Shown: one piece after another, positions 1-8,279 of the stretch
How the letters are laid out: each line of letters starts with the position of its first letter
How positions within the stretch are numbered: the first letter of the stretch is position 1
Assembly (NCBI RefSeq): GCF_030644225.1
Contig: NZ_CP128650.1
Location: 1,974,001 to 2,038,000, forward strand
Direction: 5' to 3'
Origin: Selenomonas dianae
Lineage (GTDB): Bacteria; Bacillota; Negativicutes; Selenomonadales; Selenomonadaceae
Length of the DNA: 64,000 nt
Notes under the pieces: generated by a model
Seen by the model: only the letters and a program-made list of their open reading frames with translations
Told to the model about the DNA's origin: nothing
The model's database searches: none
Program-made: the position numbers and the translations under genes

Positions 1-945
1 TGCGGCGTAGATGGCATCTCTCCGGTGCGTGATCGCCGTGATGTGAAAGACGGGATAGTCGTCCGCGAGGGAGTAGTAGCCCGTATGGTCGCCAAACGGT
101 CCCTCGCGGCGCATCTCGTTCGTATCGACGTAGCCCTCAAGGATGATCTCTGCCGTTGCGGGTACTTCGAGGTCAACGGTGATACACTTCACCAGTTCGA
201 CGGATTTATGCCGCAGGAAGCCCGCAAAGACCATCTCGTCGATGTCGCGCGGCAGCGGTGCCGTCGCGGCATAGGTCACGACGGGGTCGGTGCCGATGGC
301 GACCGCCGCCTCGATGCGCGCACCGCCGCGCGCCTTCATGTCGCGGAAGTTCTCTGCGCCGTTCTTGTGGATGTGCCAGTGCATTCCCGTCGTGCGGCTG
401 TCGTACTTTTGCAGACGGTACATACCGACGTTGCGCTTGCCCGTCGCGGGGTTCTTCGTAAAGACGAGCGGCAGGGTCACGAACGGGCCGCCGTCGTCCG
501 GCCAGCATTTCAGAATGGGGATCTCGTCGAGGTTCGGATGCTCCGTTTCGACGACCTCCTGGCAGGGCGCATTCTTCACGTATTTCGGGAAGTTGATCGC
601 CTTGCGCGCCATCGGGATCAGCGTCATGAGGTTCATCTTGTTCTGGAGCGAGATGTGTGGAATCTTTAGGATCTCCGTGAGCTCGTCCGCCACATCGTCG
701 AGTTTTTCCACGCCGAATGCGAGTGCCATGCGCTCGTAGCTGCCGAACGCGTTCATGAGCACGGGCATCTTCGAGCCTTTGACGTTCTCAAAGAGCAGTG
801 CAACATTTTTTTCGCCCTCGCGCTTTGAGATGCGATCCGTGATCTCGGTGATCTCAAGCTCCGGATCGACCTCCGCCGTAATGCGTCGGAGCAGTCCGCG
901 CTCCTCAAGCGCGGCGATGTATTCGCGCAGATCCTTATATGCCAA
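1..945 (-). CDS. UbiD family decarboxylase, 3' part missing
   Basis: The reading frame stays open to the left edge, so only the N-terminal 315 residues are present. The start is TTG at 945, placed about 6 bases after an AGGAGGG ribosome site; no ATG is better placed. The protein begins LAYKDLREYIAALEERGL and contains the segments GMHWHIHKNGAENF and REGPFGDHTGYY that are typical of the prenylated-FMN UbiD decarboxylases. Family knowledge: these enzymes remove an aromatic-ring carboxylate during quinone synthesis. The neighbouring polyprenyl diphosphate synthase supports a menaquinone role, but the exact substrate (classical or futalosine route) cannot be told from this part. Confidence 0.88.
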   Translation of the reverse strand, partial: MAYKDLREYIAALEERGLLRRITAEVDPELEITEITDRISKREGEKNVALLFENVKGSKMPVLMNAFGSYERMALAFGVEKLDDVADELTEILKIPHISLQNKMNLMTLIPMARKAINFPKYVKNAPCQEVVETEHPNLDEIPILKCWPDDGGPFVTLPLVFTKNPATGKRNVGMYRLQKYDSRTTGMHWHIHKNGAENFRDMKARGGARIEAAVAIGTDPVVTYAATAPLPRDIDEMVFAGFLRHKSVELVKCITVDLEVPATAEIILEGYVDTNEMRREGPFGDHTGYYSLADDYPVFHITAITHRRDAIYAA

Positions 946-985
946 GATGTTCCCTCCTAGTTGAAACGAGTACGCAATGCTGCGG

Positions 986-1147
986 TAATACCCCAAAGCG
1001 AACCCTAGTGGAGCAAGCGGGGAAAGCGGGCGTTTCGCCCCCTGCGGATTTCTTTCGTTCAAGCGAAGCGCGTTTAAGAAGTCCGCAGGTATTTAGGCGA
1101 ATAAGCGCGCGACCGCTTGCGTAACTAAGCGTTCGCGCGGGGTATTA
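986..1147. repeat. Structured interspersed repeat, copy A
   Basis: A non-coding palindromic element between ubiD and tatC. It is bounded by TAATACCCC (986-994) and its inverted copy GGGGTATTA (1139-1147). Nested stems follow: 998-1003 with 1131-1136, 1013-1020 with 1113-1120, 1034-1039 with 1096-1101, and a 14-bp stem 1041-1054 with 1076-1089. A second copy lies at 40483-40633, and its stems have different bases that still pair. No reading frame is conserved. It lies in the 3' flank of tatC on the minus strand. Confidence 0.75.
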
Positions 1148-1157
1148 TGAAGCAAAA

Positions 1158-1970
1158 TTACTTTCTCAGTATAAACCGTACAATCAGATAGCCGACCCCG
1201 TAGAGCGCGATCATCGGCAGGGCGATCATCGACTGCGTGAACACGTCGGGTGTCGGCGAGATCACGGCGGCAATGATGAACGAGAGGAAGATGACGATGC
1301 GGGCGTATTTCCGCAGGAATGCAGAGGAAATGAAGCCCAACTTGCCGAGGATCGTGATGACGAGCGGCAGTTCAAAGACGAAGCCGAACGGCAGCACGAA
1401 CATAATGACGAACTCGAAATAGCGGTTCACGGAAAAGAGCGCCTCAAGTTCCTCGTTGCCGAATCCCTTGAAGAACATGATTGCCGCAGGGAATACGAGG
1501 AAGAACGAGAATGCGAGCCCGAGGAAAAAGAGAATCACCGAAACAGGCACGACAATCCCGAGAACAAGCCGCTCCGCACGCGTCAGGGCGGGCAGGAAAA
1601 ACCGCCACACATGATAGAAGATGACGGGCAGCGCGAGAAGAAAGCCCACGACAACGGCAATCTTGATGTAGGTAAAGAACGCCTCTGCGGGCTGCATATA
1701 GTAGAGCTTTCCGACCGGAACGGTCAGATAGTGCATGATCTCGTCGATGAAGTAATAGCCGACACCGGAGCCGACGGCGACCGCAAGCAGGCACTTGATG
1801 AGGCGCGAACGCAGCTCCGTGAGGTGTGCGATGAGCGACATGCTGCCGTCGTCGTCCGTCACATCCGCCGCAGACGCTGTCTCCAACCGCGGTGCAGGCG
1901 AAGCGTCAACGGGTGCAGGGACAGGCTGCTCCCCGCTCACTGCACCGACTTCTTTCGAATCCTCCGCCAT
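1158..1970 (-). CDS. tatC: Sec-independent protein translocase TatC
   Basis: A 270-residue membrane protein with a charged N-terminal extension of about 42 residues, then the TatC hallmark HLTELRSRL and six hydrophobic segments. TatC is the twin-arginine signal receptor of the Tat pathway, exporting folded, often cofactor-containing proteins across the inner membrane. It begins 3 bases downstream of the tatA stop, so the two are cotranscribed and probably translationally coupled. The Pro/Ala-rich N-terminal extension before the first membrane segment is longer than in most family members. The identification is secure. Confidence 0.96.
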   Translation of the reverse strand: MAEDSKEVGAVSGEQPVPAPVDASPAPRLETASAADVTDDDGSMSLIAHLTELRSRLIKCLLAVAVGSGVGYYFIDEIMHYLTVPVGKLYYMQPAEAFFTYIKIAVVVGFLLALPVIFYHVWRFFLPALTRAERLVLGIVVPVSVILFFLGLAFSFFLVFPAAIMFFKGFGNEELEALFSVNRYFEFVIMFVLPFGFVFELPLVITILGKLGFISSAFLRKYARIVIFLSFIIAAVISPTPDVFTQSMIALPMIALYGVGYLIVRFILRK

Positions 1971-1973
1971 GGG

Positions 1974-2192
1974 TCAGCTCTTTGCCTCTTTTTTCTCACT
2001 CTCCGGCAGACGCTTTGCCTCCTCGGTGACGTTGATCTCCGCGCGGGCATCGTCCTTCTCGTTGTTTGCCGACTTGAACTCCTTGATGCTCTTGCCGAGC
2101 GCCTTGCCGATGTCCGGCAGACGGCCGGGACCAAAGACGACAAGCCCGATGATGAGGATGAGGACGAGTTCGGGAACTCCCAGACCAAACAT
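1974..2192 (-). CDS. tatA: Twin-arginine translocase subunit TatA/TatE
   Basis: A 72-residue protein. It has an N-terminal membrane anchor (residues 1-20), the hinge FGPGRLPDIGKALG, an amphipathic helix, and a short charged tail. This is the TatA plan: subunits assemble around TatC to form the passage for folded proteins. It sits between a second TatA-like gene and tatC, with a 3-base gap to tatC. No separate TatB-type gene is seen. In Gram-positive-type systems one TatA often does both jobs. Confidence 0.94.
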   Translation of the reverse strand: MFGLGVPELVLILIIGLVVFGPGRLPDIGKALGKSIKEFKSANNEKDDARAEINVTEEAKRLPESEKKEAKS

Positions 2193-2263
2193 AAGAACCT
2201 CCTAAAACAAATCGAATTTATGGGGTATCATTGCTCGCTTGTGTAAAGCCCCACGCGAACACG

Positions 2264-2635
2264 TTACGATTGTGTCTTGACTTCTGCGGCAGCCGCTTTC
2301 TGCTCCGCCTTGTGCGCCTCGACTGCCGCCGCAGCAGTCGCTGCGGTCGGGGTCGCCGTGGGCACCGGTGCCGCGGCGGGTGTTTCTGCCGTCGCCGGTG
2401 TCGCCGATGTCGCCTGTAGCGGCTGTGCTGCGGGCTGCGCCGCAGGTGCAGCTGCAGGCGGTGCGGGCGGCGGCTCGGGGGCGTTGATCGCTGCGGTCAG
2501 CGCGTTCGATGCCTTGCGGAACTCACGGATGCCCTTGCCGAGCGAACGCCCCATCTCGGGGAGCTTGCCGGGGCCAAAGACGATCAGCCCCACCACCAAA
2601 ATCAAAATCAGTTCGGGTACGCCAATGCCAAACAT
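2264..2635 (-). CDS. TatA-like protein with long Ala/Pro tail
   Basis: A 123-residue protein. Residues 1-45 match TatA/TatB (short membrane anchor, [14 protein letters not shown] hinge, amphipathic helix). Residues 50-123 are almost wholly Ala, Pro, Thr and Gln, a low-complexity tail not usual for TatA. It is about 50% identical by eye to the neighbouring TatA in the first 40 residues, so the pair probably arose by duplication. The longer tail could make this the TatB-like partner, but that is inference only. Confidence 0.9.
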   Translation of the reverse strand: MFGIGVPELILILVVGLIVFGPGKLPEMGRSLGKGIREFRKASNALTAAINAPEPPPAPPAAAPAAQPAAQPLQATSATPATAETPAAAPVPTATPTAATAAAAVEAHKAEQKAAAAEVKTQS

Positions 2636-2651
2636 AGTATCTCCTTATGTT

Positions 2652-3629
2652 TCAAAACTCTCTGCGTCCGATAAAGTCCGCCGCCATCAGGAATGCCTCG
2701 CGAACCTCCGTGTCGAGCGTCTCGGGCAGCGCATTCTTCGCGCGTTCCAGATACGCATCCGCCTTCTCCTGCGCATAGTCGAGCCCGTCCGTCGTACGGA
2801 CAATTTCGAGTGCACGCGCAACTTCCTGTGCAGTCATCTTCGGGTTCGTGATGAGTGCCGTAAGCTCCGCACGTCCCGCCGCATCGAGCATTTCGAGCGC
2901 ACGGATGACGGGCAGGGTCACAAAGCCCTGTGCAAGATCATGCCCCGCCGGCTTTCCGATGTCCTCCGATGTCTGCCGATAGTCGAGCAGGTCGTCGGTG
3001 ATCTGGAACGCCATGCCAATCGCATGACCGTAGAGCGCCATGTGCTCCGTATCCGCCGCACTCATGCCGCCGATCGCGCCGCCGAGTTCGCAGCAGATTT
3101 CAAGAAAATCCGCCGTCTTTTTTCGGATGCGCTCATAGTACGTCTCCTCGCTTGCGGGCACCTGATACGCCGTGTGATCCTGAAGGATCTCCCCCTCGCT
3201 CAGAGTGCAGACGAGGTGCGCGAGCTTCACATAGACCGACGAATCATAGCCCGCCTCGGCAACAAGTTTGAACGCGCGTGCAAAGAGATAGTCGCCGCTC
3301 AGGATGGCGACCTGATTGCCCCATTTCGCGTTTGTCGTCACAGCACCGCGCCGCGTATCCGCCTCGTCGATCACATCGTCATGCACGAGGGATGCCGTGT
3401 GAATGAGTTCGAGCGCAATCGCAATCGGAAGTGCACGCGCATACGCAAACGAAGCCCCGCCGCGTGCCGTGAGGAGGAAAAGCGCGGGACGCAGACGCTT
3501 TCCGCCCGAGGAGATGAGATGCTTCCCGACATCCGTAATGAGTGCCGTCTCAGAGACAACCGCCTGTGCGAGTTCCTCCTCGAAGATCTCAAGATCTTGC
3601 CGTATGACATCGAACATGTCGCTTTTCAA
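2652..3629 (-). CDS. Polyprenyl diphosphate synthase (heptaprenyl/octaprenyl type)
   Basis: A 325-residue all-helical trans-prenyltransferase. It has GGKRLRP at 42-48, the first aspartate-rich motif DDVID at 84-88 and the second DDLLD at 212-216, both needed to bind magnesium and diphosphate. It extends farnesyl diphosphate with isopentenyl diphosphate to give the side chain of a respiratory quinone; chain length cannot be read from the sequence. The start is taken as TTG at 3629, about 9 bases after AGGTG. The ATG at 3617 has no ribosome site. Lying upstream of the tat genes and ubiD, it points to a menaquinone cluster that continues left of the window. Confidence 0.93.
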   Translation of the reverse strand: MKSDMFDVIRQDLEIFEEELAQAVVSETALITDVGKHLISSGGKRLRPALFLLTARGGASFAYARALPIAIALELIHTASLVHDDVIDEADTRRGAVTTNAKWGNQVAILSGDYLFARAFKLVAEAGYDSSVYVKLAHLVCTLSEGEILQDHTAYQVPASEETYYERIRKKTADFLEICCELGGAIGGMSAADTEHMALYGHAIGMAFQITDDLLDYRQTSEDIGKPAGHDLAQGFVTLPVIRALEMLDAAGRAELTALITNPKMTAQEVARALEIVRTTDGLDYAQEKADAYLERAKNALPETLDTEVREAFLMAADFIGRREF

Positions 3630-3757
3630 CGTTGTATCACCTACATCAGGCGCGGGATGCGCCTACCTTCCTAGCCATGTGTAAACCTCCACACATTCTA
3701 TCATATTGCGCCCATACCGTCAAAATTATTTCATCGCTCTCTCATTTGCGGGAACAG

Positions 3758-5251
3758 TTATCGTTTCTGCAAAATCAGCGCACTGCCGACGGCACGTTCC
3801 TGCCCGTCGGAGGGAGAATTTACCACATCGCCGTCCACATAGAGCGCGGACGATCCGCCGCCGTCGAGGTTGATGGCGTTCTGCACGCCGAATTTTACGA
3901 GCAGGGCGGCAAACTCGGTCAGTGTCAGCCCGTGGCTGTCCTCCTGCCGTCCGTCGACGACGGCAAAGACAACCCTGCCTTTCTTTGTCACGCCGACGGC
4001 ACTGCGCGGCGCACGCCCATAGCGGATGTCGCCGGGGAACTGCTCTTCGCCCGCCGTCACGTGAACGGCGCCGTTCTCGACAAGGCGTGGACCTGCGCCG
4101 ACAATCTGCTCCGCCATATCCCACATACCGCCTGTATACTCCGTAAGGACTGCGGGATCGCCGATGCGCGTTCCTGCCGCCGCAAACGCATCCATCGAGG
4201 TTCCATGCACGGAAACGACATAGCCATCTGCGGGAATCGCCGAATCGTTCGTGTTGATCTCGGCAACCCGTCCCGCACGAATCACATACTCCAACCCGTA
4301 CGGATTCGTCCCCGTCGAATGCCCGTAGGCGCGGTTGTAGATGACGAGTCCGTTTTCGCCGCGCTCGGCGTTGACCCCCGAGACGGGGAGCGTCACTTGG
4401 TCGATCTTCACAGTTCCGCTGTAGGAAACCGTACCAAAGACAAAGGATCCGTCCGGCATCACACCGAATGCGCTGCGGTCATAGTAGGTCGTGCCGACAA
4501 TCGTACCGTTGATCTTCGTCACACCGAGGATCTCCCCGTTCAGCGCAAAATAGGACGCATTGATCGCCGCCGCCGCATTGGTGTCGTGTGCAATGCCGCT
4601 CACGGTCTGCCGCCCGGGGATGATGCCACGGGCAAGTGCCGGACGGACGCTGTACTTCGTCGGATCCGCCTCGACAAAATACGAGGTCACCTGCCCATCC
4701 TCGTCCTCGTAGATATAGGTGCGCAGCATCAGCCCTGTGGCGATCGTTTCCTCTTTCAGAATCGGGAGTTTCGGCTGTTCCGGCTGTGCGCCTCCCGCCG
4801 GCGCGACCGCCGGTTTTGCAGGAGATGACGGCGGCAATGCCCCCGTGTCCCTTGGCTGCGGCTTTGCCGCTCCCTTGGGTGCGACATCGAGATAGACGCG
4901 CGCGGGGTTCATCAGATTGCCGAGCGCATAGTCCATCCCCTTTGCCATCGTGACCGTCACGTAGAAATGCCCGCGCCGCGCAGCATAGGAAACGGAGTCG
5001 ATGCGTGCCGTCCGCACGGCGGAACGTCGGAAGGCGGCGGCGTTCGTATCCACAAAGTCAAAGGTCAGCTCGCGCCCATCCTCGGAGAGACTGATATGGT
5101 AGAGCGGCATCTCCGAAAAGTCAAAGACAATGCGGTCGCGTGCCGCTGTACTCGACGAGCGCAGAGCGTTCAGCTCCGCCGCCCAAACGCAGGAGGATGC
5201 CGCAAACATCAATGCTGCCGCGAGTACCGCAATTTTTTTCAATAAACGCAT
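3758..5251 (-). CDS. Secreted phosphodiester glycosidase (NAGPA) domain protein
   Basis: A 497-residue exported protein. The ATG at 5251 follows GGAG by 6 bases; an in-frame TTG at 5263 lacks a site. It has a signal peptide at about 1-25 (MRLLKKIAVLAAALMF...WAAE), a beta-rich N-terminal region of about 120 residues that may be AMIN-like, a Pro/Ala linker, then the catalytic domain ending in the family hallmark NLDGGGSSALYVDG. Related proteins act on phosphodiester-linked sugars such as uncovering N-acetylglucosamine 1-phosphodiesters. The likely place of action is the envelope. The real substrate here is unknown. Confidence 0.85.
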   Translation of the reverse strand: MRLLKKIAVLAAALMFAASSCVWAAELNALRSSSTAARDRIVFDFSEMPLYHISLSEDGRELTFDFVDTNAAAFRRSAVRTARIDSVSYAARRGHFYVTVTMAKGMDYALGNLMNPARVYLDVAPKGAAKPQPRDTGALPPSSPAKPAVAPAGGAQPEQPKLPILKEETIATGLMLRTYIYEDEDGQVTSYFVEADPTKYSVRPALARGIIPGRQTVSGIAHDTNAAAAINASYFALNGEILGVTKINGTIVGTTYYDRSAFGVMPDGSFVFGTVSYSGTVKIDQVTLPVSGVNAERGENGLVIYNRAYGHSTGTNPYGLEYVIRAGRVAEINTNDSAIPADGYVVSVHGTSMDAFAAAGTRIGDPAVLTEYTGGMWDMAEQIVGAGPRLVENGAVHVTAGEEQFPGDIRYGRAPRSAVGVTKKGRVVFAVVDGRQEDSHGLTLTEFAALLVKFGVQNAINLDGGGSSALYVDGDVVNSPSDGQERAVGSALILQKR

Positions 5252-5290
5252 GAAATACTCCAAACTAAGTCAATCATCCGTGCAATAGAA

Positions 5291-5320
5291 AAGGGGATGC
5301 TGCGCGGGCAGCTTCCCCTT
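5291..5320 (-). terminator. Intrinsic terminator of the rod/ring operon
   Basis: A 13-bp stem (5291-5303 with 5308-5320, one mismatch) with a 4-base loop, followed on the minus strand by a T-rich run. It lies 18 bases after the flgJ stop and so ends the flagellar operon before the glycosidase gene. Confidence 0.8.
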
Positions 5321-5337
5321 GATTGCACACATGTATC

Positions 5338-5742
5338 TCACCTTGTCTTGATGGTGAGCTGCTGATACATCATATCTGCGATGCCGATGCCGCCGCTCTT
5401 TGCCGCCGCATTCATCAGCTCGGTATCGCGCATATCCTCGAAGATTTCGATGGCGTTGGATTTTTTGCCAAAAAGATCGTTCTCCGGCACGGTCGCACGC
5501 ATCTGCTTGTACATCATGCTGAGAAACATCGCCTCGAAGCCCTCGCACGCCTCGCGCAGCTTCTTCGCCTCAAGATCCTCCGGCGTCGTCTTATGCAGGG
5601 GCGCATCCTCCGTCGCCTTTCGCTGCAGCTCGTCGAGCGTCGCCTGAAAGGACTTCTCCTCGGCACTCACGCGTGCGGCATTGTAGGAGGTCTGCGCCGT
5701 GCCGCTCAAAAGAGCCGCATCATGGATCGGCTGAATCGTCAT
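5338..5742 (-). CDS. flgJ: Rod-binding protein, FlgJ N-terminal domain
   Basis: A 134-residue protein with the FlgJ scaffold domain signature (LREACEGFEAMFLSMMYKQMR ... NAAAKSGGIGIADMMYQQL). FlgJ caps the growing flagellar rod. The C-terminal muramidase domain of enterobacterial FlgJ is absent, as is usual in Firmicutes-related species, so another enzyme must open the peptidoglycan. It is the last gene of the flgF-flgG-flgA-flgH-flgI-flgJ series, 15 bases after flgI, with a GGGGGGA ribosome site. Confidence 0.9.
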   Translation of the reverse strand: MTIQPIHDAALLSGTAQTSYNAARVSAEEKSFQATLDELQRKATEDAPLHKTTPEDLEAKKLREACEGFEAMFLSMMYKQMRATVPENDLFGKKSNAIEIFEDMRDTELMNAAAKSGGIGIADMMYQQLTIKTR

Positions 5743-5757
5743 GCTGTTCCCCCCGTT

Positions 5758-6873
5758 TTACACAATATCAAGCTCGGCGTGCAGCGCCCCCGCCGCCTTC
5801 ATCGCCTGCAGGATCGAGATCGTCTCACGCGGATTCGCACCCACAGTATTGAGCGCACCTACAATATCGCCGATGTTCGTCGTCGCAGGCAGGATGATCG
5901 TGCTGCCCTTGTGATCCGTCACATCGACATCGGAGCTGTCCGTCACCACGGTATTGCCGTAGCTGAACGGCCCCGGCTGGGAAACGTCCTTCGCCCCCTG
6001 AATGCGGATCGTCAGACCGCCCTGCGTAATCGAAATCGCATCCACGGAGACATCCGCGCCCATGATGATCGTCCCCGTACGCTCGTTCACAATGACACGC
6101 GCCATATTGTCGGGACGGACGGGCAGTTCCTCGATGGACGAAACAAAGCCGACCACGTTCTCACGGAAATAGGACGGAACGACAACGTCCACACGCCCGG
6201 GATTGCTCGCCTGTGCGATGCTCCCGTACTGTGCGTTGATCGCCCCTGCGACACGCGTCGCCGTCGTAAAGTCCGGACGCATGAGCGAGAGCGAAATCTG
6301 CCCGTTCGCACCGATGCCGTCGTCCTCCACCGTACGCTCGACAATGCCCGCATTCACGGCGATGCCGACCGTCGGGAACGCCTTCGATACGCTCGTACCG
6401 CCGCCGGAGGTCGAGAACCCGCCCGTGGAAACGCCGCCCTGTGCGACGACGTAGACCTCGCCGTTGCCCGCACGCAGCGGCGTCTGGAGCAGTGTCCCGC
6501 CACGCAGGCTCTTCGCATCGCCGATCGAGGAGACGGTCACGTCCAAGGTGTCCCCCTCACGCACAAACGGAGGGAGTGTCGCCGTCACCATGACCGCCGC
6601 AACGTTTTTGAGTTTCAGTGATCCGGTATTCACATTGATGCCGTAACTCGTCAGCATATTGGCGATGGACTGCACCGTCTCGCCCGAGCTTGACCCGTCG
6701 CCCGTGCCGTCCAGACCGACGACCAGACCATAGCCCATGAGCTGGTTGGAGCGCACGCCCTGCACCTTGCTGATGTCCTTGATCCGCGTCACGGCGGAAT
6801 CCGCCGACGCAGTTTCAGGCAGCGTGCCGAAAAGGAGCGCAAGGAGAAGCAGAAGGATGCCATATTTCTTCAT
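5758..6873 (-). CDS. flgI: Flagellar P-ring protein FlgI
   Basis: A 371-residue periplasmic protein with a signal peptide (MKKYGILLLLLALLFGTLPETASA). It contains family segments such as RIKDISKVQGVRSNQLMGYG near the start and NPRETISILQAMKAAGALHAELDIV at the end. FlgI forms the bushing that carries the rod through the peptidoglycan. Its presence together with FlgH shows that the cell has an outer membrane. The start follows AGGAGG by 8 bases. Confidence 0.97.
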   Translation of the reverse strand: MKKYGILLLLLALLFGTLPETASADSAVTRIKDISKVQGVRSNQLMGYGLVVGLDGTGDGSSSGETVQSIANMLTSYGINVNTGSLKLKNVAAVMVTATLPPFVREGDTLDVTVSSIGDAKSLRGGTLLQTPLRAGNGEVYVVAQGGVSTGGFSTSGGGTSVSKAFPTVGIAVNAGIVERTVEDDGIGANGQISLSLMRPDFTTATRVAGAINAQYGSIAQASNPGRVDVVVPSYFRENVVGFVSSIEELPVRPDNMARVIVNERTGTIIMGADVSVDAISITQGGLTIRIQGAKDVSQPGPFSYGNTVVTDSSDVDVTDHKGSTIILPATTNIGDIVGALNTVGANPRETISILQAMKAAGALHAELDIV

Positions 6874-6888
6874 AAAATGCGCCTCCTG

Positions 6889-7488
6889 TCAGAACAGAAT
6901 GTTAAAGATCTGCGTGAGAATGCCCTGCCGCTGCTTTGCGTTGAGCGGGCCTTTCCCGTCAAATCGTACGGTTGCATCCGCGACGCGCGTCGAGAGAATC
7001 GTATTCGAACTCGAAATGTCCTCGGGACGGCAGGTGCCTCGGAACACAATCTTGTGCTCGTTTTTGTTCTGCCAGATGGACTGTGTACCCTCCAGGATGA
7101 AATTGCCGCCCGGCGTTATATCCACCACCGTGACCGTGACGTTGCCCGCAACGCGGTTCGAGGAGGCGGCGGAACCCTTCGCACTGAACTTGTCCGAACT
7201 GCCCGCTGACGCCGCCTGCAAAAAGTCAAAGATGCCAATGCCGGCACCCAGTTTGACCGAGCCGCTCTTTTCATTCGAGCTGCTGCGCGTCGCAGAGGTC
7301 GTCGTCGACTCGCTGATGACAATGGTGACAATATCCCCGATGCCCGTCGCACGGTGATCGGCAAACAGATTTTTCGCCGGCTGCCCGTTCGGATTGTTCC
7401 ACAGGGATTCTGCCGAAACGACGGGAGCGAGGCTTGCCGTACAGAGTGCGGCGGCCAGAGCCCCTGCCAGCCATTTTTGTTTACTCAT
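6889..7488 (-). CDS. flgH: Flagellar L-ring protein FlgH
   Basis: A 199-residue protein from the ATG at 7488, 6 bases after AAGGAG. The frame stays open 27 bases further, but that overlaps flgA and has no site. Family segments include DIVTIVISESTTTSATRSS, GGNFILEGTQSIW and the ending RQGILTQIFNILF. FlgH forms the ring in the outer membrane. The signal peptide ends ...APVVSAESLW and shows a signal peptidase I site. No convincing lipobox cysteine is present, although FlgH is a lipoprotein in proteobacteria. Confidence 0.95.
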   Translation of the reverse strand: MSKQKWLAGALAAALCTASLAPVVSAESLWNNPNGQPAKNLFADHRATGIGDIVTIVISESTTTSATRSSSNEKSGSVKLGAGIGIFDFLQAASAGSSDKFSAKGSAASSNRVAGNVTVTVVDITPGGNFILEGTQSIWQNKNEHKIVFRGTCRPEDISSSNTILSTRVADATVRFDGKGPLNAKQRQGILTQIFNILF

Positions 7489-7511
7489 GTTGAACTCCTT
7501 ATGGAAAATTT

Positions 7512-8279
7512 TCATCCGATGATCTGCACCGTCGCAGCATCGACGACCTTGCCGCGCAGGATCTTGCCGGAACGCGCATTGCGCACGCGGATCGTATAGC
7601 CGATGCGCCCCGGTTCGAGGGCAATTCCCTCGGCGCGAATGGCGATGCCGTCCGCATCGTAAACGAGCTCCACGGGATTCCCCGGACGCAGGACAAGCGG
7701 CATGGCAAGCATTGCGGGGGTGATTGCCGTATCCATACGGATCCAGCGCCCCGCCACACGTCCCTCCAACCGCGTAAAATCCGTGAGGGTAAGCTCCGGC
7801 AGCGTGTCCACCGCCCGCTCCTCCACCCGCGCATTCGCGGCGGAGATCGGCTCCTCCGCACGGATGTCCTTCATCGCTACGAGCACATGGTCATAGACGG
7901 TGAGACGATAGTAGCTGGTCGCCCGCCGGTTCAGTACGCCGTCGATGTAGATGGTGAATGCCGCAGGAAACTCACGCCCGTACGGCAGCCCGCGTGGGAA
8001 CTCGACGACGGCGGTCACTTCGCCTGCGGGGAGGTGCATGGTCGCAGCGGCGCGCTGCAGACGCAGCTCGTGCCGCCGCGTCTCGCCGTCCCTGCCCAGT
8101 TTCTCCTCGATCTGCCGCTCCGCAAGCGACGAGAGCTGCGCAGAGGAGAGCACCGTCGGAAACGGATCCTCCATCGTCGCGCCATAGGCGGCGGCAGGCG
8201 GAGCACCCATCCACAGAAAAGCGAATAAGCCACTCCATAGACATAGAATGGCTGTGAGGATGCTTCTTAGAGAAATCAA
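7512..8279 (-). CDS. flgA: Flagella basal body P-ring formation protein FlgA
   Basis: A 255-residue exported protein with a signal peptide (about 1-31) and a C-terminal SAF-type domain (AMKDIRAEEPISAANARVEE ... RPGNPVELVYDADGIAIRAEG ... SGKILRGKVVDAATVQIIG). FlgA chaperones FlgI during P-ring assembly. The start is TTG at 8279, overlapping the flgG stop in TTGA. The predicted signal peptide begins at once from this start, which supports it over the internal ATG. Confidence 0.9.
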   Translation of the reverse strand: MISLRSILTAILCLWSGLFAFLWMGAPPAAAYGATMEDPFPTVLSSAQLSSLAERQIEEKLGRDGETRRHELRLQRAAATMHLPAGEVTAVVEFPRGLPYGREFPAAFTIYIDGVLNRRATSYYRLTVYDHVLVAMKDIRAEEPISAANARVEERAVDTLPELTLTDFTRLEGRVAGRWIRMDTAITPAMLAMPLVLRPGNPVELVYDADGIAIRAEGIALEPGRIGYTIRVRNARSGKILRGKVVDAATVQIIG

